Below, in pieces: positions 35,804 through 43,494 of a DNA stretch of 64,000 nucleotides. A program made the translations under genes and the position numbers. The stretch comes from CAIKNB01 sp041658705. Its GTDB lineage: Bacteria; Patescibacteriota; Patescibacteriia; 2-12-FULL-60-25. Numbering within the stretch: the first letter of the stretch is position 1; every line of letters starts with the position of its first letter. Under the pieces are notes generated by a model. The model was given only the letters and a program-made list of their open reading frames with translations, was not told the origin of the DNA and did not search any database. Where the stretch lies: NCBI GenBank assembly GCA_041658705.1, contig JBAZZT010000002.1, forward strand, positions 1-64,000, in the 5' to 3' direction.

Positions 35804-35820
35804 GTAATCAACAATCGATG

Positions 35821-35869
35821 TCGCTTATAAAGGTCCTTCGACTTCGCTAGCGCTGCGCTCAGGATGACA
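35821..35869. repeat. RepA half element
   Basis: Right half only: TTATAAAGGTCCTTCGACTT...GCTCAGGATGACA. The left half is missing and a RepC element sits where it would be. Confidence 0.8.
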
Positions 35870-35912
35870 AATTTTAGGGATTATGGCATCCCGCTCTTAT
35901 TTACTGTAAGGT

Positions 35913-37625
35913 ATGGCCATGGATGCGGCCCAGGAGGTCAAATCACGGCTCGATGTAGTGGATATCGTCGGCGAATATCTGCAGCTCAAGCCCGCAGGCA
36001 GCGGGAGTTTTAAGGCGTGCTGCCCGTTCCACCAAGAAAAGACGCCGAGCTTCATGGTCAATCGGCCGCGCCAATCTTGGCATTGCTTTGGCTGCGACGA
36101 AGGCGGTGACCTGATTTCGTTCGTGCAAAAAATGGAGGGATTGGATTTTCCCGAAGCTTTGCACCTCTTAGCTGAAAAAGCCGGGGTCAAGCTCCCCGAG
36201 TTCGACGCCAAAGCTTCGTCGGAACGCAAACGCATTTTCGAGGTCAATGATTTGGCGGCGCGCTTTTTCCGCTCCGCGCTCATGAATTCCGCCGCTGCCG
36301 CGCATGCCCGCGAGTATGTCGCGCGTCGCGGCTTGGACGATCTGACGGTGGATGTCTGGCGTTTGGGTTACGCACCGGAATCTTGGGACGCGCTCGCGCT
36401 CGCGCTCAAAAGCAAAGACGTCAAAGACGAAGAGTTGATCAAAGCCGGACTCGCCAACAAAGGCGAGAGGGGAGGCGTGTATGATCGCTTCCGCAATCGG
36501 CTCATGTTCCCCATCGCTGACGTACACGGCAACATCGCCGGTTTCACGGGGCGCGTCTTGTCCGCCGACAAAAACGAAGCTAAGTACGTCAACACGCCGG
36601 AGACGCTGGTCTACAAAAAGAGTTCAATCCTTTACGGCTTGGACAAAGCCAAAGGCGAAATCAAAAAACAAGACATGTGCGTGATCGTCGAGGGCAACAT
36701 GGACGTCGTCGGCTCGCATCAATTCAACATCACCAACGTGGTGGCTTCATCCGGCACGGCGCTGACCCTCGAGCAACTCACGCTGATCAAACGCTTCACA
36801 CAGAATCTGGCCATCGCCTTCGACGCGGACGCAGCCGGCAACGCCGCGACAGTCCGCGGCTTGGATTTGGCGCGCTCGCAGGACCTGAATCTCAAGCTCA
36901 TCACCTTGCCGCCCGAAGCCGGCAAAGATCCAGATGACGCGGTGCGCAAAAATCCGGAGTTGTGGAAACAGGCCATCCGCGACGCTTTGCCCATCATGGA
37001 TTGGCTTTATCGCAACGCCTTCCGCGGACACGCTGCCGACAAACCCGAAGAAAAAAAACTCATCGCGCGGGATATCTTATCCGAGATCAAACGCCTACCT
37101 GATCCGGTCGAACGCGACGCCTGGCTCACGCGCTTGGCCCGCGACTTGGCGGTATCCGATGATTCGCTGCGCGAAGCGATGAAGATGTCGAGGACGAATG
37201 TCGAATATCGAAGATCGAATATCGAGGATAAGAAATCGGCGGCAGAATCTCGACATTCGACATTCGACATTCGACATTCGAGGGAGGACGATCTCCTCGA
37301 CCGCATCCACGCCATCCTATATCTCAAGCCGGAACTATCCACACTTGCCGAAAAACTCTTGCAGGAGTACTATCAGCCAATCTTGCAGACAGATGAGCGC
37401 CTGGACTATCTTGCTCTGCTCGCCGACCGTGAATTCGGCGACCAGTCGCTTGAGACTTTAAAACACGTGCTCGACAACGCCTGCCAAGCGTTGCGCGAAT
37501 CGCTCATGGCCCAAAAACGCGGGGTCCTGGAGCAAGCCATGCGTTTAGCCGAAATCGCGGGCGACCAAAACAAAATTTCCCAGCTGCTTGAAGAATTTTC
37601 AAAATTAACCAATTCAGCCGATTAA
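35913..37625 (+). CDS. dnaG: DNA primase DnaG with an in-frame repeat insertion
   Basis: Primase of 570 aa. The N-terminal zinc-binding domain has CCPFHQEKTPSF...HCFGCDEGGD (about residues 37-71). The RNA-polymerase core follows, with the TOPRIM glutamate in VIVEGNMDVVGSHQ (about 256) and FDADAAGN (about 308). The C-terminal helicase-binding part is short. Residues about 427-458 (TNVEYRRSNIEDKK, then SRHSTFDIRHS) are low-complexity sequence read from a TCGACATTCG/GAATGTCGAATATCG palindrome at 37186-37284 and sit in the linker before the C-terminal domain. The gene is followed by rpoD, as in the classical macromolecular-synthesis operon. Confidence 0.95.
   Translation: MAMDAAQEVKSRLDVVDIVGEYLQLKPAGSGSFKACCPFHQEKTPSFMVNRPRQSWHCFGCDEGGDLISFVQKMEGLDFPEALHLLAEKAGVKLPEFDAKASSERKRIFEVNDLAARFFRSALMNSAAAAHAREYVARRGLDDLTVDVWRLGYAPESWDALALALKSKDVKDEELIKAGLANKGERGGVYDRFRNRLMFPIADVHGNIAGFTGRVLSADKNEAKYVNTPETLVYKKSSILYGLDKAKGEIKKQDMCVIVEGNMDVVGSHQFNITNVVASSGTALTLEQLTLIKRFTQNLAIAFDADAAGNAATVRGLDLARSQDLNLKLITLPPEAGKDPDDAVRKNPELWKQAIRDALPIMDWLYRNAFRGHAADKPEEKKLIARDILSEIKRLPDPVERDAWLTRLARDLAVSDDSLREAMKMSRTNVEYRRSNIEDKKSAAESRHSTFDIRHSREDDLLDRIHAILYLKPELSTLAEKLLQEYYQPILQTDERLDYLALLADREFGDQSLETLKHVLDNACQALRESLMAQKRGVLEQAMRLAEIAGDQNKISQLLEEFSKLTNSAD
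37186..37284. repeat. Palindromic repeat inserted in dnaG
   Basis: AGGACGAATGTCGAATATCG and AAGATCGAATATCGAGGAT on the left; TCGACATTCGACATTCGAC repeated on the right. The element is translated in frame. Confidence 0.8.
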
Positions 37626-37705
37626 AGCAACCCATTCCGGCGGCCCTCGACGTCACGTCCTACGTGACCTTCGGGATTCCTGCCGATACGGGTTTGCCAC
37701 AATCT

Positions 37706-38950
37706 ATGGCCGCCAAAAAGAAAGTCACGAAGCATTTGCATTACGCGTCTCACAAGCCGATCCGGAAAAATATCGCCAGCGGGAAAAAATCCGCGCCAGC
37801 GAAAAAACAGCAGGCTAAGCCTGCAGCCAAAGGGCAAGTCAAACCTTACGTCAAAACCCCGGCGCCGTCGCAGGATTTTTTGGATAAGTTGTTCGACAAA
37901 GCGCGCACGCGCAGCTTCATCACCGAAAACGAAATCCTCTACGCCTTTCCGGAAGTCGAAGATTACATCCCCAGCTTCGAAGCTTTCATCGATCGTTTGG
38001 ACGCCGCGGGCATCGGTTATATCGAAGTGAAAGAGGGGATACTGGGCCGCGAAAAAGAACGGCATGACACGCTTGAGCTGCTGCACAGCGCTGACGACAA
38101 GCGCGGCAAGGTGGATCCGTTCGACATGACGGCTGACAACATCCAGATGTACCTGCGCGAGATCGGCAAGATCCCGCTGCTAACCGCCGAAGAGGAAGTC
38201 GCGCTGGCCAAACGCAAAGAGCGCGGCGAAAAAGAAGCAGAGAAAAAACTCATCGAAGCCAACCTGCGCCTGGTCGTGTCCATCGCCAAAAAGTTCATGG
38301 GCAAATCGCTGTCGCTCTTGGATTTGATCCAAGAGGGCAACATCGGCTTGTTCCGCGCGGTCAAAAAATTCGAATACCGCAAAGGCTACAAATTCTCGAC
38401 CTACGCCACTTGGTGGATCCGCCAAGCCATCACGCGCGCCCTGGCCGACCAAAGCCGCACCATCCGCATCCCGGTGCACATGGTCGAGACCATCAACAAA
38501 TTCCAACAGATCGAACGCCAGCTTATCCAGGACCTGGGACGCGAACCGTTGCCCGAAGAAATCGCGGCCGAGATGGGCGAGGAAGTGGACAAGGTGCGCC
38601 ACATCATCAAGATTTCGCAGGACACGGTGTCGCTCGAGACGTCAGTCGGCGAAGATGATGAAGATTCCACGCTCGAGGACTTCATCGAAGACATCAAAAA
38701 CGTCACGCCGGATCGCGCCGCGGCTTTGCAGCTCTTGCACGATTACGTGCACGACATCATCAAGGATTTAAGCCCGCGCGAACAAAAAATCCTAGAGATG
38801 CGCTTCGGCCTGACCGACGGCGTGTCGCATACGCTGGAAGAAGTCGGTAAAGAATTCGACGTGACCCGCGAGCGCATCCGCCAAATCGAAGCCAAAGCCA
38901 TCGAAAAAATCCAACAACATCCCATGATTCGGAGACTGGCGGATTATTGA
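37706..38950 (+). CDS. rpoD: Primary sigma factor RpoD
   Basis: Housekeeping sigma-70 factor of 414 aa. A basic Lys/Ala-rich N-terminus (1-50) precedes a region 1.1-like part (about 52-110). Region 1.2 (DPFDMTADNIQMYLREIG) and region 2 (VVSIAKKFMGKSLSLLDLIQEGN, FEYRKGYKFSTYATWWIRQAI, which recognises the -10) are complete, followed by region 3. Region 4 (LTLEEVGKEFD-type: HTLEEVGKEFDVTRERIRQIE) recognises the -35. The last 113 bases of the gene are duplicated 1463 bp downstream. ATG 37706 is used; an ORF extends upstream to 37664 without support. Confidence 0.97.
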   Translation: MAAKKKVTKHLHYASHKPIRKNIASGKKSAPAKKQQAKPAAKGQVKPYVKTPAPSQDFLDKLFDKARTRSFITENEILYAFPEVEDYIPSFEAFIDRLDAAGIGYIEVKEGILGREKERHDTLELLHSADDKRGKVDPFDMTADNIQMYLREIGKIPLLTAEEEVALAKRKERGEKEAEKKLIEANLRLVVSIAKKFMGKSLSLLDLIQEGNIGLFRAVKKFEYRKGYKFSTYATWWIRQAITRALADQSRTIRIPVHMVETINKFQQIERQLIQDLGREPLPEEIAAEMGEEVDKVRHIIKISQDTVSLETSVGEDDEDSTLEDFIEDIKNVTPDRAAALQLLHDYVHDIIKDLSPREQKILEMRFGLTDGVSHTLEEVGKEFDVTRERIRQIEAKAIEKIQQHPMIRRLADY

Positions 38951-38970
38951 GAGAGAGGGTAGAGGGTAGG
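38838..38970. repeat. 133-bp direct repeat, copy 1 (3' end of rpoD)
   Basis: It starts at AAGAAGTCGGTAAAG and runs through the rpoD stop into GAGAGAGGGTAGAGGGTAGG. Copy 2 is at 40301-40433. I count two mismatches, both silent in the RpoD frame (CGG AGA versus CGC AGG, both Arg-Arg). Homology resumes after a 28-nt (here) versus 7-nt (copy 2) difference with CGGTAGCCAAAA. Confidence 0.93.
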
Positions 38971-38995
38971 GGCGCATGCCATGCGCCCTGTTGGT
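38966..38995. repeat. RepC palindrome, copy 9
   Basis: GTAGGGGCGCATGCCATGCGCCCTG at the end of direct-repeat copy 1. It is absent from copy 2, so it either inserted after the duplication or was lost from copy 2. Confidence 0.75.
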
Positions 38996-39066
38996 AAGCG
39001 GTAGCCAAAAAATCCGCGCTATCGCTTCGCTCAAACGGTCAGCGTTTGTGATATTATATTTGTACT

Positions 39067-40302
39067 ATGAAGGAGAAAAGCGTCCCTTATCTTATTACCG
39101 CAGCCGCTGTAGCAGCCGTCGTATCCGTGGTGGTTGCGCTTGCGACCATACAAATCGATGCGGCCACGTCTAAATCTGTGGTTTATGCGGCGCTGCGCAT
39201 AACAACCACCGGTCTTCCAGCCTGGATTTCGGGCGCACAAGCCAAATATCAGCTGATCGCCAAAGGCGGCGCGCCCCCTCTCGCCTGGAGCGTCAAGAGC
39301 GGAACGCTGCCGAACGGATTTTCACTCACTCGGGATGGCGTCATTTCAGGCATGGCCATCTTGCCGTCAGGCGTCACCAAAAAAATCTTCGCCCCCTTTG
39401 TCGCACAAGTGAGGGACAAACAAGGAAAAACGCATACCGTAAAACTCTCCATCACGGTTAAGCCGAGCGCGCCAAGCATCAAGACCACGAATCCTCCTGA
39501 TTTGACAGTCGGCCAATCGTATAACATAGCGATTGCGACGGCGGACGGCGGCATGCCGCCGTATAAATTTATGCGCGAAGCATCAAGCGGCGCGCTGCCG
39601 TTCGGCATGCAGATCACGACCGTCGGTTCGGAGGCTCGCCTGACGGGCGTGCCAAAGGCCAAAGGGCATTTTGCGTTTCACTTGTGCGTGACAGATGCTA
39701 CAAAAACGGAAAAGTGCGGAGATGTCGTGTTCAATGTCAAAGATAAGGTCCTCTCGGAAACCTGGCAGGGCACGATTACGACCCAAGGACGGTGCGTATG
39801 CTCTCATGCATCTGGAGACGGCTGCGACACTTGGGACGGATCGCTCGTCGGCAGTATGACCTTCACCTTTACCTTGCCTGAAACATTAGCCGAAGCAATG
39901 AAACGAACCGACCGGTATGAAGCTTGGAAACGCCGAGGCACTGGAACCTTGAGCGGTTCAGAAAGCGTGGCTTCGCAACAGCCGCACAATGACTGGGACT
40001 CTGAAAACTGCGTGCTCGTCGGCGGATCAACCTCAAACCTTCCGTTCGAAGTCAGAGCCTACAGCAGCCAGGGTTCCTATTATAAAAATGAATCAGCCGC
40101 GATCATCAGCCTAAATGCATGCGATAACCCAGAGGGACGGCGTGCTGTCACGCCAGGAGGACGGCAGAGTACACTGGGTATCGCCGGACAAACTTGCGCT
40201 TTTGACTTGTTGATTCCTTCGTTGTCCGACACGCAATTTTCCGGCAAAGTCATCTATACCTCGCCGGGCACTGGAACGTTTACCTTGACCAAGGTGCAAT
40301 AA
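39067..40302 (+). CDS. Membrane-anchored or secreted protein with two putative Ig domains
   Basis: A 411-aa surface protein. An uncleaved or cleaved signal helix lies at residues 6-28 (LITAAAVAAVVSVVVALATIQI). Two putative Ig (He_PIG) repeats follow: about 45-135 with GGAPPLAWSVKSGTLPNGFSL and DGVISGMA, and about 140-225 with DGGMPPYKFMREAS, ALPFGMQI and LTGVPKAKGHFAF. The C-terminal 180 residues contain five or more cysteines and match nothing I know. It is preceded by a TATTATATT box close to the ATG. The whole gene lies between two copies of the rpoD 3' end, so it may have arrived with an integration event. Confidence 0.8.
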   Translation: MKEKSVPYLITAAAVAAVVSVVVALATIQIDAATSKSVVYAALRITTTGLPAWISGAQAKYQLIAKGGAPPLAWSVKSGTLPNGFSLTRDGVISGMAILPSGVTKKIFAPFVAQVRDKQGKTHTVKLSITVKPSAPSIKTTNPPDLTVGQSYNIAIATADGGMPPYKFMREASSGALPFGMQITTVGSEARLTGVPKAKGHFAFHLCVTDATKTEKCGDVVFNVKDKVLSETWQGTITTQGRCVCSHASGDGCDTWDGSLVGSMTFTFTLPETLAEAMKRTDRYEAWKRRGTGTLSGSESVASQQPHNDWDSENCVLVGGSTSNLPFEVRAYSSQGSYYKNESAAIISLNACDNPEGRRAVTPGGRQSTLGIAGQTCAFDLLIPSLSDTQFSGKVIYTSPGTGTFTLTKVQ

Positions 40303-40433
40303 GAAGTCGGTAAAGAATTCGACGTGACCCGCGAGCGCATCCGCCAAATCGAAGCCAAAGCCATCGAAAAAATCCAACAACATCCCATGATTCGCAGGCT
40401 GGCGGATTATTGAGAGAGAGGGTAGAGGGTAGG
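40301..40433. repeat. 133-bp direct repeat, copy 2 (remnant of rpoD 3' end)
   Basis: It begins at the stop codon of the Ig-domain gene and would encode VGKEFDVTRERIRQ...MIRRLADY-stop in frame with itself, but it has no start. See copy 1. Confidence 0.93.
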
Positions 40434-40461
40434 CTGTAGACGGTAGCCAAAATAAAGAGAA

Positions 40462-40570
40462 TGTCATCCTTGAGCCCCGCATCGAGTGCGGGGTAAACTC
40501 CGCGAAGGATCTTCAAATTCCTTAAGGAATAGGAAGATTCTTCGGCCGTCAAACGGCCTCAAGAATGACA
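40462..40570. repeat. RepA-related palindrome with GAGCCCCGCATCG insert
   Basis: TGTCATCCTTGAGCCCCGCATCG...CTCAAGAATGACA. The left arm carries a nested hairpin (CCCCGCA-TCGAG-TGCGGGG) that also occurs at 53207 and 63870 inside RepD elements. Confidence 0.75.
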
Positions 40571-40576
40571 ATTTTT

Positions 40577-40623
40577 TGATACAGATTAGTAGTTAGGGGG
40601 ACGAACCCTAAATACTAACTACT
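40577..40623. repeat. RepH partial element
   Basis: ATACAGATTAGTAGTTAGGG...CCCTAAATACTAACTACT. It overlaps the end of the zincin gene. Confidence 0.65.
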
Positions 40624-41002
40624 CGCCTCCTCGTCTCCGCTTTTCGGCAGCTCGGGCGCGTTTTTCGTCCAAGCCCAACAGATGACCGATCTCATGCCAC
40701 ACGACTTCGCGGATCATCTGGTTTTCAGCTATCCCGAGATATGCGGCTTCGGCGGAAATCGTCTGGCTGAACAAAGTCACCTTGTCGGGTAAGACATACG
40801 CCTCGTTCCAGGTGCGGACGGTATGCGGTACGCCTTCAAACAAGCCCAAGAGCCGACCGCGCGAGCCGATCCTGATCGCGCCCGGATGGTCATGTGAATT
40901 CAATTCGCAAATCACCGCAACGTTATCCAAAGCTCCGGGAAAGGCTTTTTCCACTTCATCCAAAGCTTGATTGACGCTGTCTTCGAATTCGCTTTCGGTC
41001 AT
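40619..41002 (-). CDS. Zincin-like metallopeptidase
   Basis: A small cytosolic protein of 127 aa with the metal site VVWHEIGHLLGLDEKRAR (HExxHxxGxxE) near the C-terminus, as in the minimal zincin family Zincin_1 (PF06262). The fold is short and has no signal peptide; substrates of the family are unknown. The ORF continues upstream to 41083, but that part is Arg-rich sequence over the neighbouring terminator. ATG 41002 (MTESEFEDSVNQAL) is the natural start, since related proteins begin with a similar acidic helix. Confidence 0.8.
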   Translation of the reverse strand: MTESEFEDSVNQALDEVEKAFPGALDNVAVICELNSHDHPGAIRIGSRGRLLGLFEGVPHTVRTWNEAYVLPDKVTLFSQTISAEAAYLGIAENQMIREVVWHEIGHLLGLDEKRARAAEKRRRGGE

Positions 41003-41044
41003 GGCAACATGATGCATGAGACATGGAGCGAATGCAACAAGATA

Positions 41045-41079
41045 AATTGAAAACCGCCGAGAGCGTCGACGGCTTTTTT
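41045..41079. terminator. Bidirectional terminator downstream of the 41080 gene
   Basis: CCGCCGAGAGCGTCGACGG hairpin (arms GCCG/CGGC extended by A and T). TTTTTTT follows on the plus strand and TTTTCAATTT on the minus strand. On the minus strand it directly follows the stop of the 41080 gene. Confidence 0.8.
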
Positions 41080-41421
41080 TCACGCTTTGAGCGCAGCGCG
41101 GACTGCGGATTTCACGTCATGGCTGCCGTCGCGCCGACCGGAACGGTAAGCGCGAAGCAGGGCGAAGGCGACATGACGATCGAAGGTATAGAAGCTGACT
41201 TCCTTGCCCTCGACCGACAGCCGGTCCAGGTGGCCGACTTTCGACGGGCTGCCCGGCACGTCCCGCAGGAATACATTCCCCGACTTATCGGTTAAGTAGC
41301 CGAAAGGCTCGAGCGGTTCGTTTCCTTTGGAGGTCTCACGGACTTTTTGCCTATCCAGGTTCACCGTTGGATAAGTCGAGGGATCCGCATAAAAAATGTA
41401 CAAAGTCCTGATTTTAGACAT
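41080..41421 (-). CDS. Hypothetical protein, 113 aa
   Basis: Not recognised. A small soluble, basic protein with beta-like segments (TLYIFYADPSTYPTVNLDR, GYLTDKSGNVFLRDVPG) and a C-terminal helix (HDVKSAVRAALKA). The start ATG 41421 is set by AAAGGAG five bases before it. It has the accessory-gene design of this window: TTGACA-N17-TTAATT promoter (41448-41476), SD, short leader and terminator. Confidence 0.7.
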   Translation of the reverse strand: MSKIRTLYIFYADPSTYPTVNLDRQKVRETSKGNEPLEPFGYLTDKSGNVFLRDVPGSPSKVGHLDRLSVEGKEVSFYTFDRHVAFALLRAYRSGRRDGSHDVKSAVRAALKA

Positions 41422-41447
41422 GCCATCTCCTTTCAAAGACTCCTTCT

Positions 41448-41476
41448 AATTAAGCTTGAAAATTCAAATCTGTCAA
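41448..41476 (-). promoter_or_regulatory. Promoter of the 41080 gene
   Basis: Minus strand TTGACA (41471-41476), 17 nt, TTAATT (41448-41453). Confidence 0.82.
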
Positions 41477-41499
41477 GACTGGAATGATTCTTGACGTAC

Positions 41500-41631
41500 C
41501 GACCGCAGAAAGGTAGTATTTTCCCGCTACTCGTTCCGGGGTAGCTCCCGCCTCTCGGTACGACGCTTAGCCATTCGGGTCAGTAGCATCCGCATGCTCG
41601 GCGGGCGGGACGCAACCCAGATTAGTCATAT
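41500..41631. other. Gene-free stretch with a partial copy of the tRNA 5' end
   Basis: TTCCGGGGTAGCTC at 41534-41547 is identical to the first 14 bases around the tRNA start (41631-41644). After it, TCCCGCC and GGCGGGA can pair over about 50 nt, and a small CCGCATGCTCGG hairpin lies inside. No ORF. It may be a structured RNA or a decayed tRNA copy. Confidence 0.45.
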
Positions 41632-41706
41632 TCCGGGGTAGCTCAGCGGTAGAGCAGTTGACTGTTAATCAATTGGTCGTGGGTTCGATCCCCACCCCCG
41701 GAGCCA
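41632..41706 (+). tRNA. tRNA-Asn (GUU)
   Basis: It has a full cloverleaf: acceptor TCCGGGG pairs with CCCCGGA, the D arm holds GCTCAGCGGTAGAGC, the anticodon stem GTTGA/TCAAT has loop CTGTTAA (anticodon GTT), and the T arm is GTGGG-TTCGATC-CCCAC. The discriminator is G and CCA is encoded (41704-41706). A terminator hairpin follows at once. Confidence 0.97.
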
Positions 41707-41710
41707 TCAG

Positions 41711-41737
41711 AAATCGCCTTGTTTGAAGGCGATTTTT
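41711..41737 (+). terminator. Terminator after tRNA-Asn
   Basis: AAATCGCC-TTGTTTGAA-GGCGATTTTT. Confidence 0.88.
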
Positions 41738-41761
41738 GATATACTCTTGCTGGGAATCGAA

Positions 41762-42553
41762 ATGAACGCAAAGTTTCCATACATTGGAATTACTGATTTC
41801 ATGTCTTCTGAACAGTCGCGAGAGATGGCGAACTTTTTTGAAAACGCAATAAAAAAATACACTCAACCGATCCGCCATAAGCTCATGGTTGGCGTGGTTT
41901 CTCTGCATGAAACGCTGAATGATTTGCCGTCTGAATGGACTGATGCTGTGCCAAAAAATGGACTAATAGCCGATATCTTCATCGATCATTCTTTGCTTCT
42001 CAACACAATTCACTATGTCGACTTAGAGGGAATCGATATATTTGCGAATCTCAAAAAGATTACGGAGCTTGGCGGGAAGTATATGCACGCACTTCAGTTA
42101 GATATGGTCTGGCCGGATCCAATGTTGATAAAGCAATACCGGAACCAATTCCCGCAGATTCAGATAATTTTACAGGTTAATACGCCGGCTTTTGAGCTAC
42201 TTAACGATTTGAATGAAGATTTAGTTCGAAAAATCGCAGACTACGGTAGTGCAATCGATTGTGTTCTTCTGGATAAAAGTATGGGTAAGGGATTAAGAAT
42301 GGATAACGCATTTCTTCGGCCACTACTTAAAACTATTCAGGAGAAGCTACCAAACATATCTCTTGCTGTCGCCGGTGGCCTGGGTCCAAAATCATTAAAT
42401 CTCGTGGAGCCTCTCACGAAAGAATTTCCGAATCTTTGCATTGATGCAGAAGCGAATCTCCGAAGCAGCAAAGACTCGCGCGATCCGATTGATTGGTCTT
42501 TAGCGGAGGAATATGTTAAAAAAGCGCTAGATTTATTTTATGTCCAAAATTGA
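41762..42553 (+). CDS. TIM-barrel protein, TrpF-like fold (unknown function)
   Basis: A 263-aa soluble protein. Alternating helices and strands with GITDFMS at the start, HALQLDMVWPDP in the middle, and VAGGLGPKSLNLVEPL plus CIDAEANLRSSKD near the end suggest a (beta-alpha)8 barrel of the phosphoribosylanthranilate-isomerase-like group. TrpF catalytic residues cannot be matched with confidence and no tryptophan genes are near. A TATACT box (41740-41745) precedes ATG 41762, which is preferred over ATG 41723 (inside the tRNA terminator). The gene is AT-richer than its surroundings and overlaps the next gene by 14 bases, suggesting a transferred two-gene unit. Confidence 0.65.
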   Translation: MNAKFPYIGITDFMSSEQSREMANFFENAIKKYTQPIRHKLMVGVVSLHETLNDLPSEWTDAVPKNGLIADIFIDHSLLLNTIHYVDLEGIDIFANLKKITELGGKYMHALQLDMVWPDPMLIKQYRNQFPQIQIILQVNTPAFELLNDLNEDLVRKIADYGSAIDCVLLDKSMGKGLRMDNAFLRPLLKTIQEKLPNISLAVAGGLGPKSLNLVEPLTKEFPNLCIDAEANLRSSKDSRDPIDWSLAEEYVKKALDLFYVQN

Positions 42554-43436
42554 ATTTGCACAGGAGTATCCTTGGTTGAACGTCACAACGACGCTTGAAC
42601 AATATATTGATCCGGAATATTACGACAAAATCCTGAAGGATTACACTTTTAACGGGAGGCATGATCTTGATTATCTGAAGGAGTGGGCCGAGAATCTGCC
42701 TACTCATAATAAAGCTTTAGAGCTTGGACCTGGTTCTGGCAGAGCGACCAGTGTTATGCTTCATGCAATCGAAAGGATTGATAGCCTGACACTCGTTGAC
42801 TTAAGCAAGAGGATGCTGGAGTGGTGTAGAAAAAAATTTGAGGGCAATGGGCACATGACCTATGTGAATGCGGATGCGATCGACTTTCTTCTCAACACAC
42901 AAGACGATTACGATTTTGTTTATTGCCTGTGGTCGTTCTCTCACTCCGTTCATCAAAATCTTAAAAAACTAGGGATGGCGGAAGGTAAAAAGAAAGTGAG
43001 AGAGGGCGTCTCAAGATTGCTGACGACCAATTTAAATAAAGGCGGTTCATTCTTTCTGCTTCATTTCGACTCTCTTTCCGAAGAACAACGGATATCAATC
43101 CAACAAAGAAAACGGGATAATCCTGTCTTTCAAAACAGTGACAATCAGAGTCCGTCGAAACTTATTCTCGACGGACTGTTGGACGAACTTGCTGAAAAAA
43201 ATCGAATCCGTTTTACCTGTGAGCACTTCATCGGCGAGACGATTGAATTTAAGTCCTTGAACGAAGCGCTCGAGTACTATTGTAACTTTCACATGGAATC
43301 TCATTTTAATACTTCCGAGGATGCGGGGTCCGTTCTCGAGGGGTTGCTGAATGATTTAAAAAAATATACGGACAGTAAAGGCGTTATACGTGTAAAACCG
43401 GGTTGCTTCATATATAAAGTCGAGAGAATCGATTAA
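42540..43436 (+). CDS. Class I SAM-dependent methyltransferase
   Basis: A 298-aa methyltransferase. Motif I is KALELGPGSGRATS (about residues 57-70), motif II region SLTLVDLSKRMLEWCRKKF, motif III-like MTYVNADAIDFLLN, and YDFVYCLWSFSHSVH is the post-IV segment. The C-terminal third (after about 200) has no clear match. It starts inside the preceding TIM-barrel gene, so the two are translationally coupled and probably act on the same small molecule. It is AT-richer than the flanking genes. Confidence 0.8.
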   Translation: MSKIEFAQEYPWLNVTTTLEQYIDPEYYDKILKDYTFNGRHDLDYLKEWAENLPTHNKALELGPGSGRATSVMLHAIERIDSLTLVDLSKRMLEWCRKKFEGNGHMTYVNADAIDFLLNTQDDYDFVYCLWSFSHSVHQNLKKLGMAEGKKKVREGVSRLLTTNLNKGGSFFLLHFDSLSEEQRISIQQRKRDNPVFQNSDNQSPSKLILDGLLDELAEKNRIRFTCEHFIGETIEFKSLNEALEYYCNFHMESHFNTSEDAGSVLEGLLNDLKKYTDSKGVIRVKPGCFIYKVERID

Positions 43437-43494
43437 CGAAACCGACGTCGTGTAAAAAAGTGTAAATTTCGCAGACCTGCTATAATCGGCCCAT

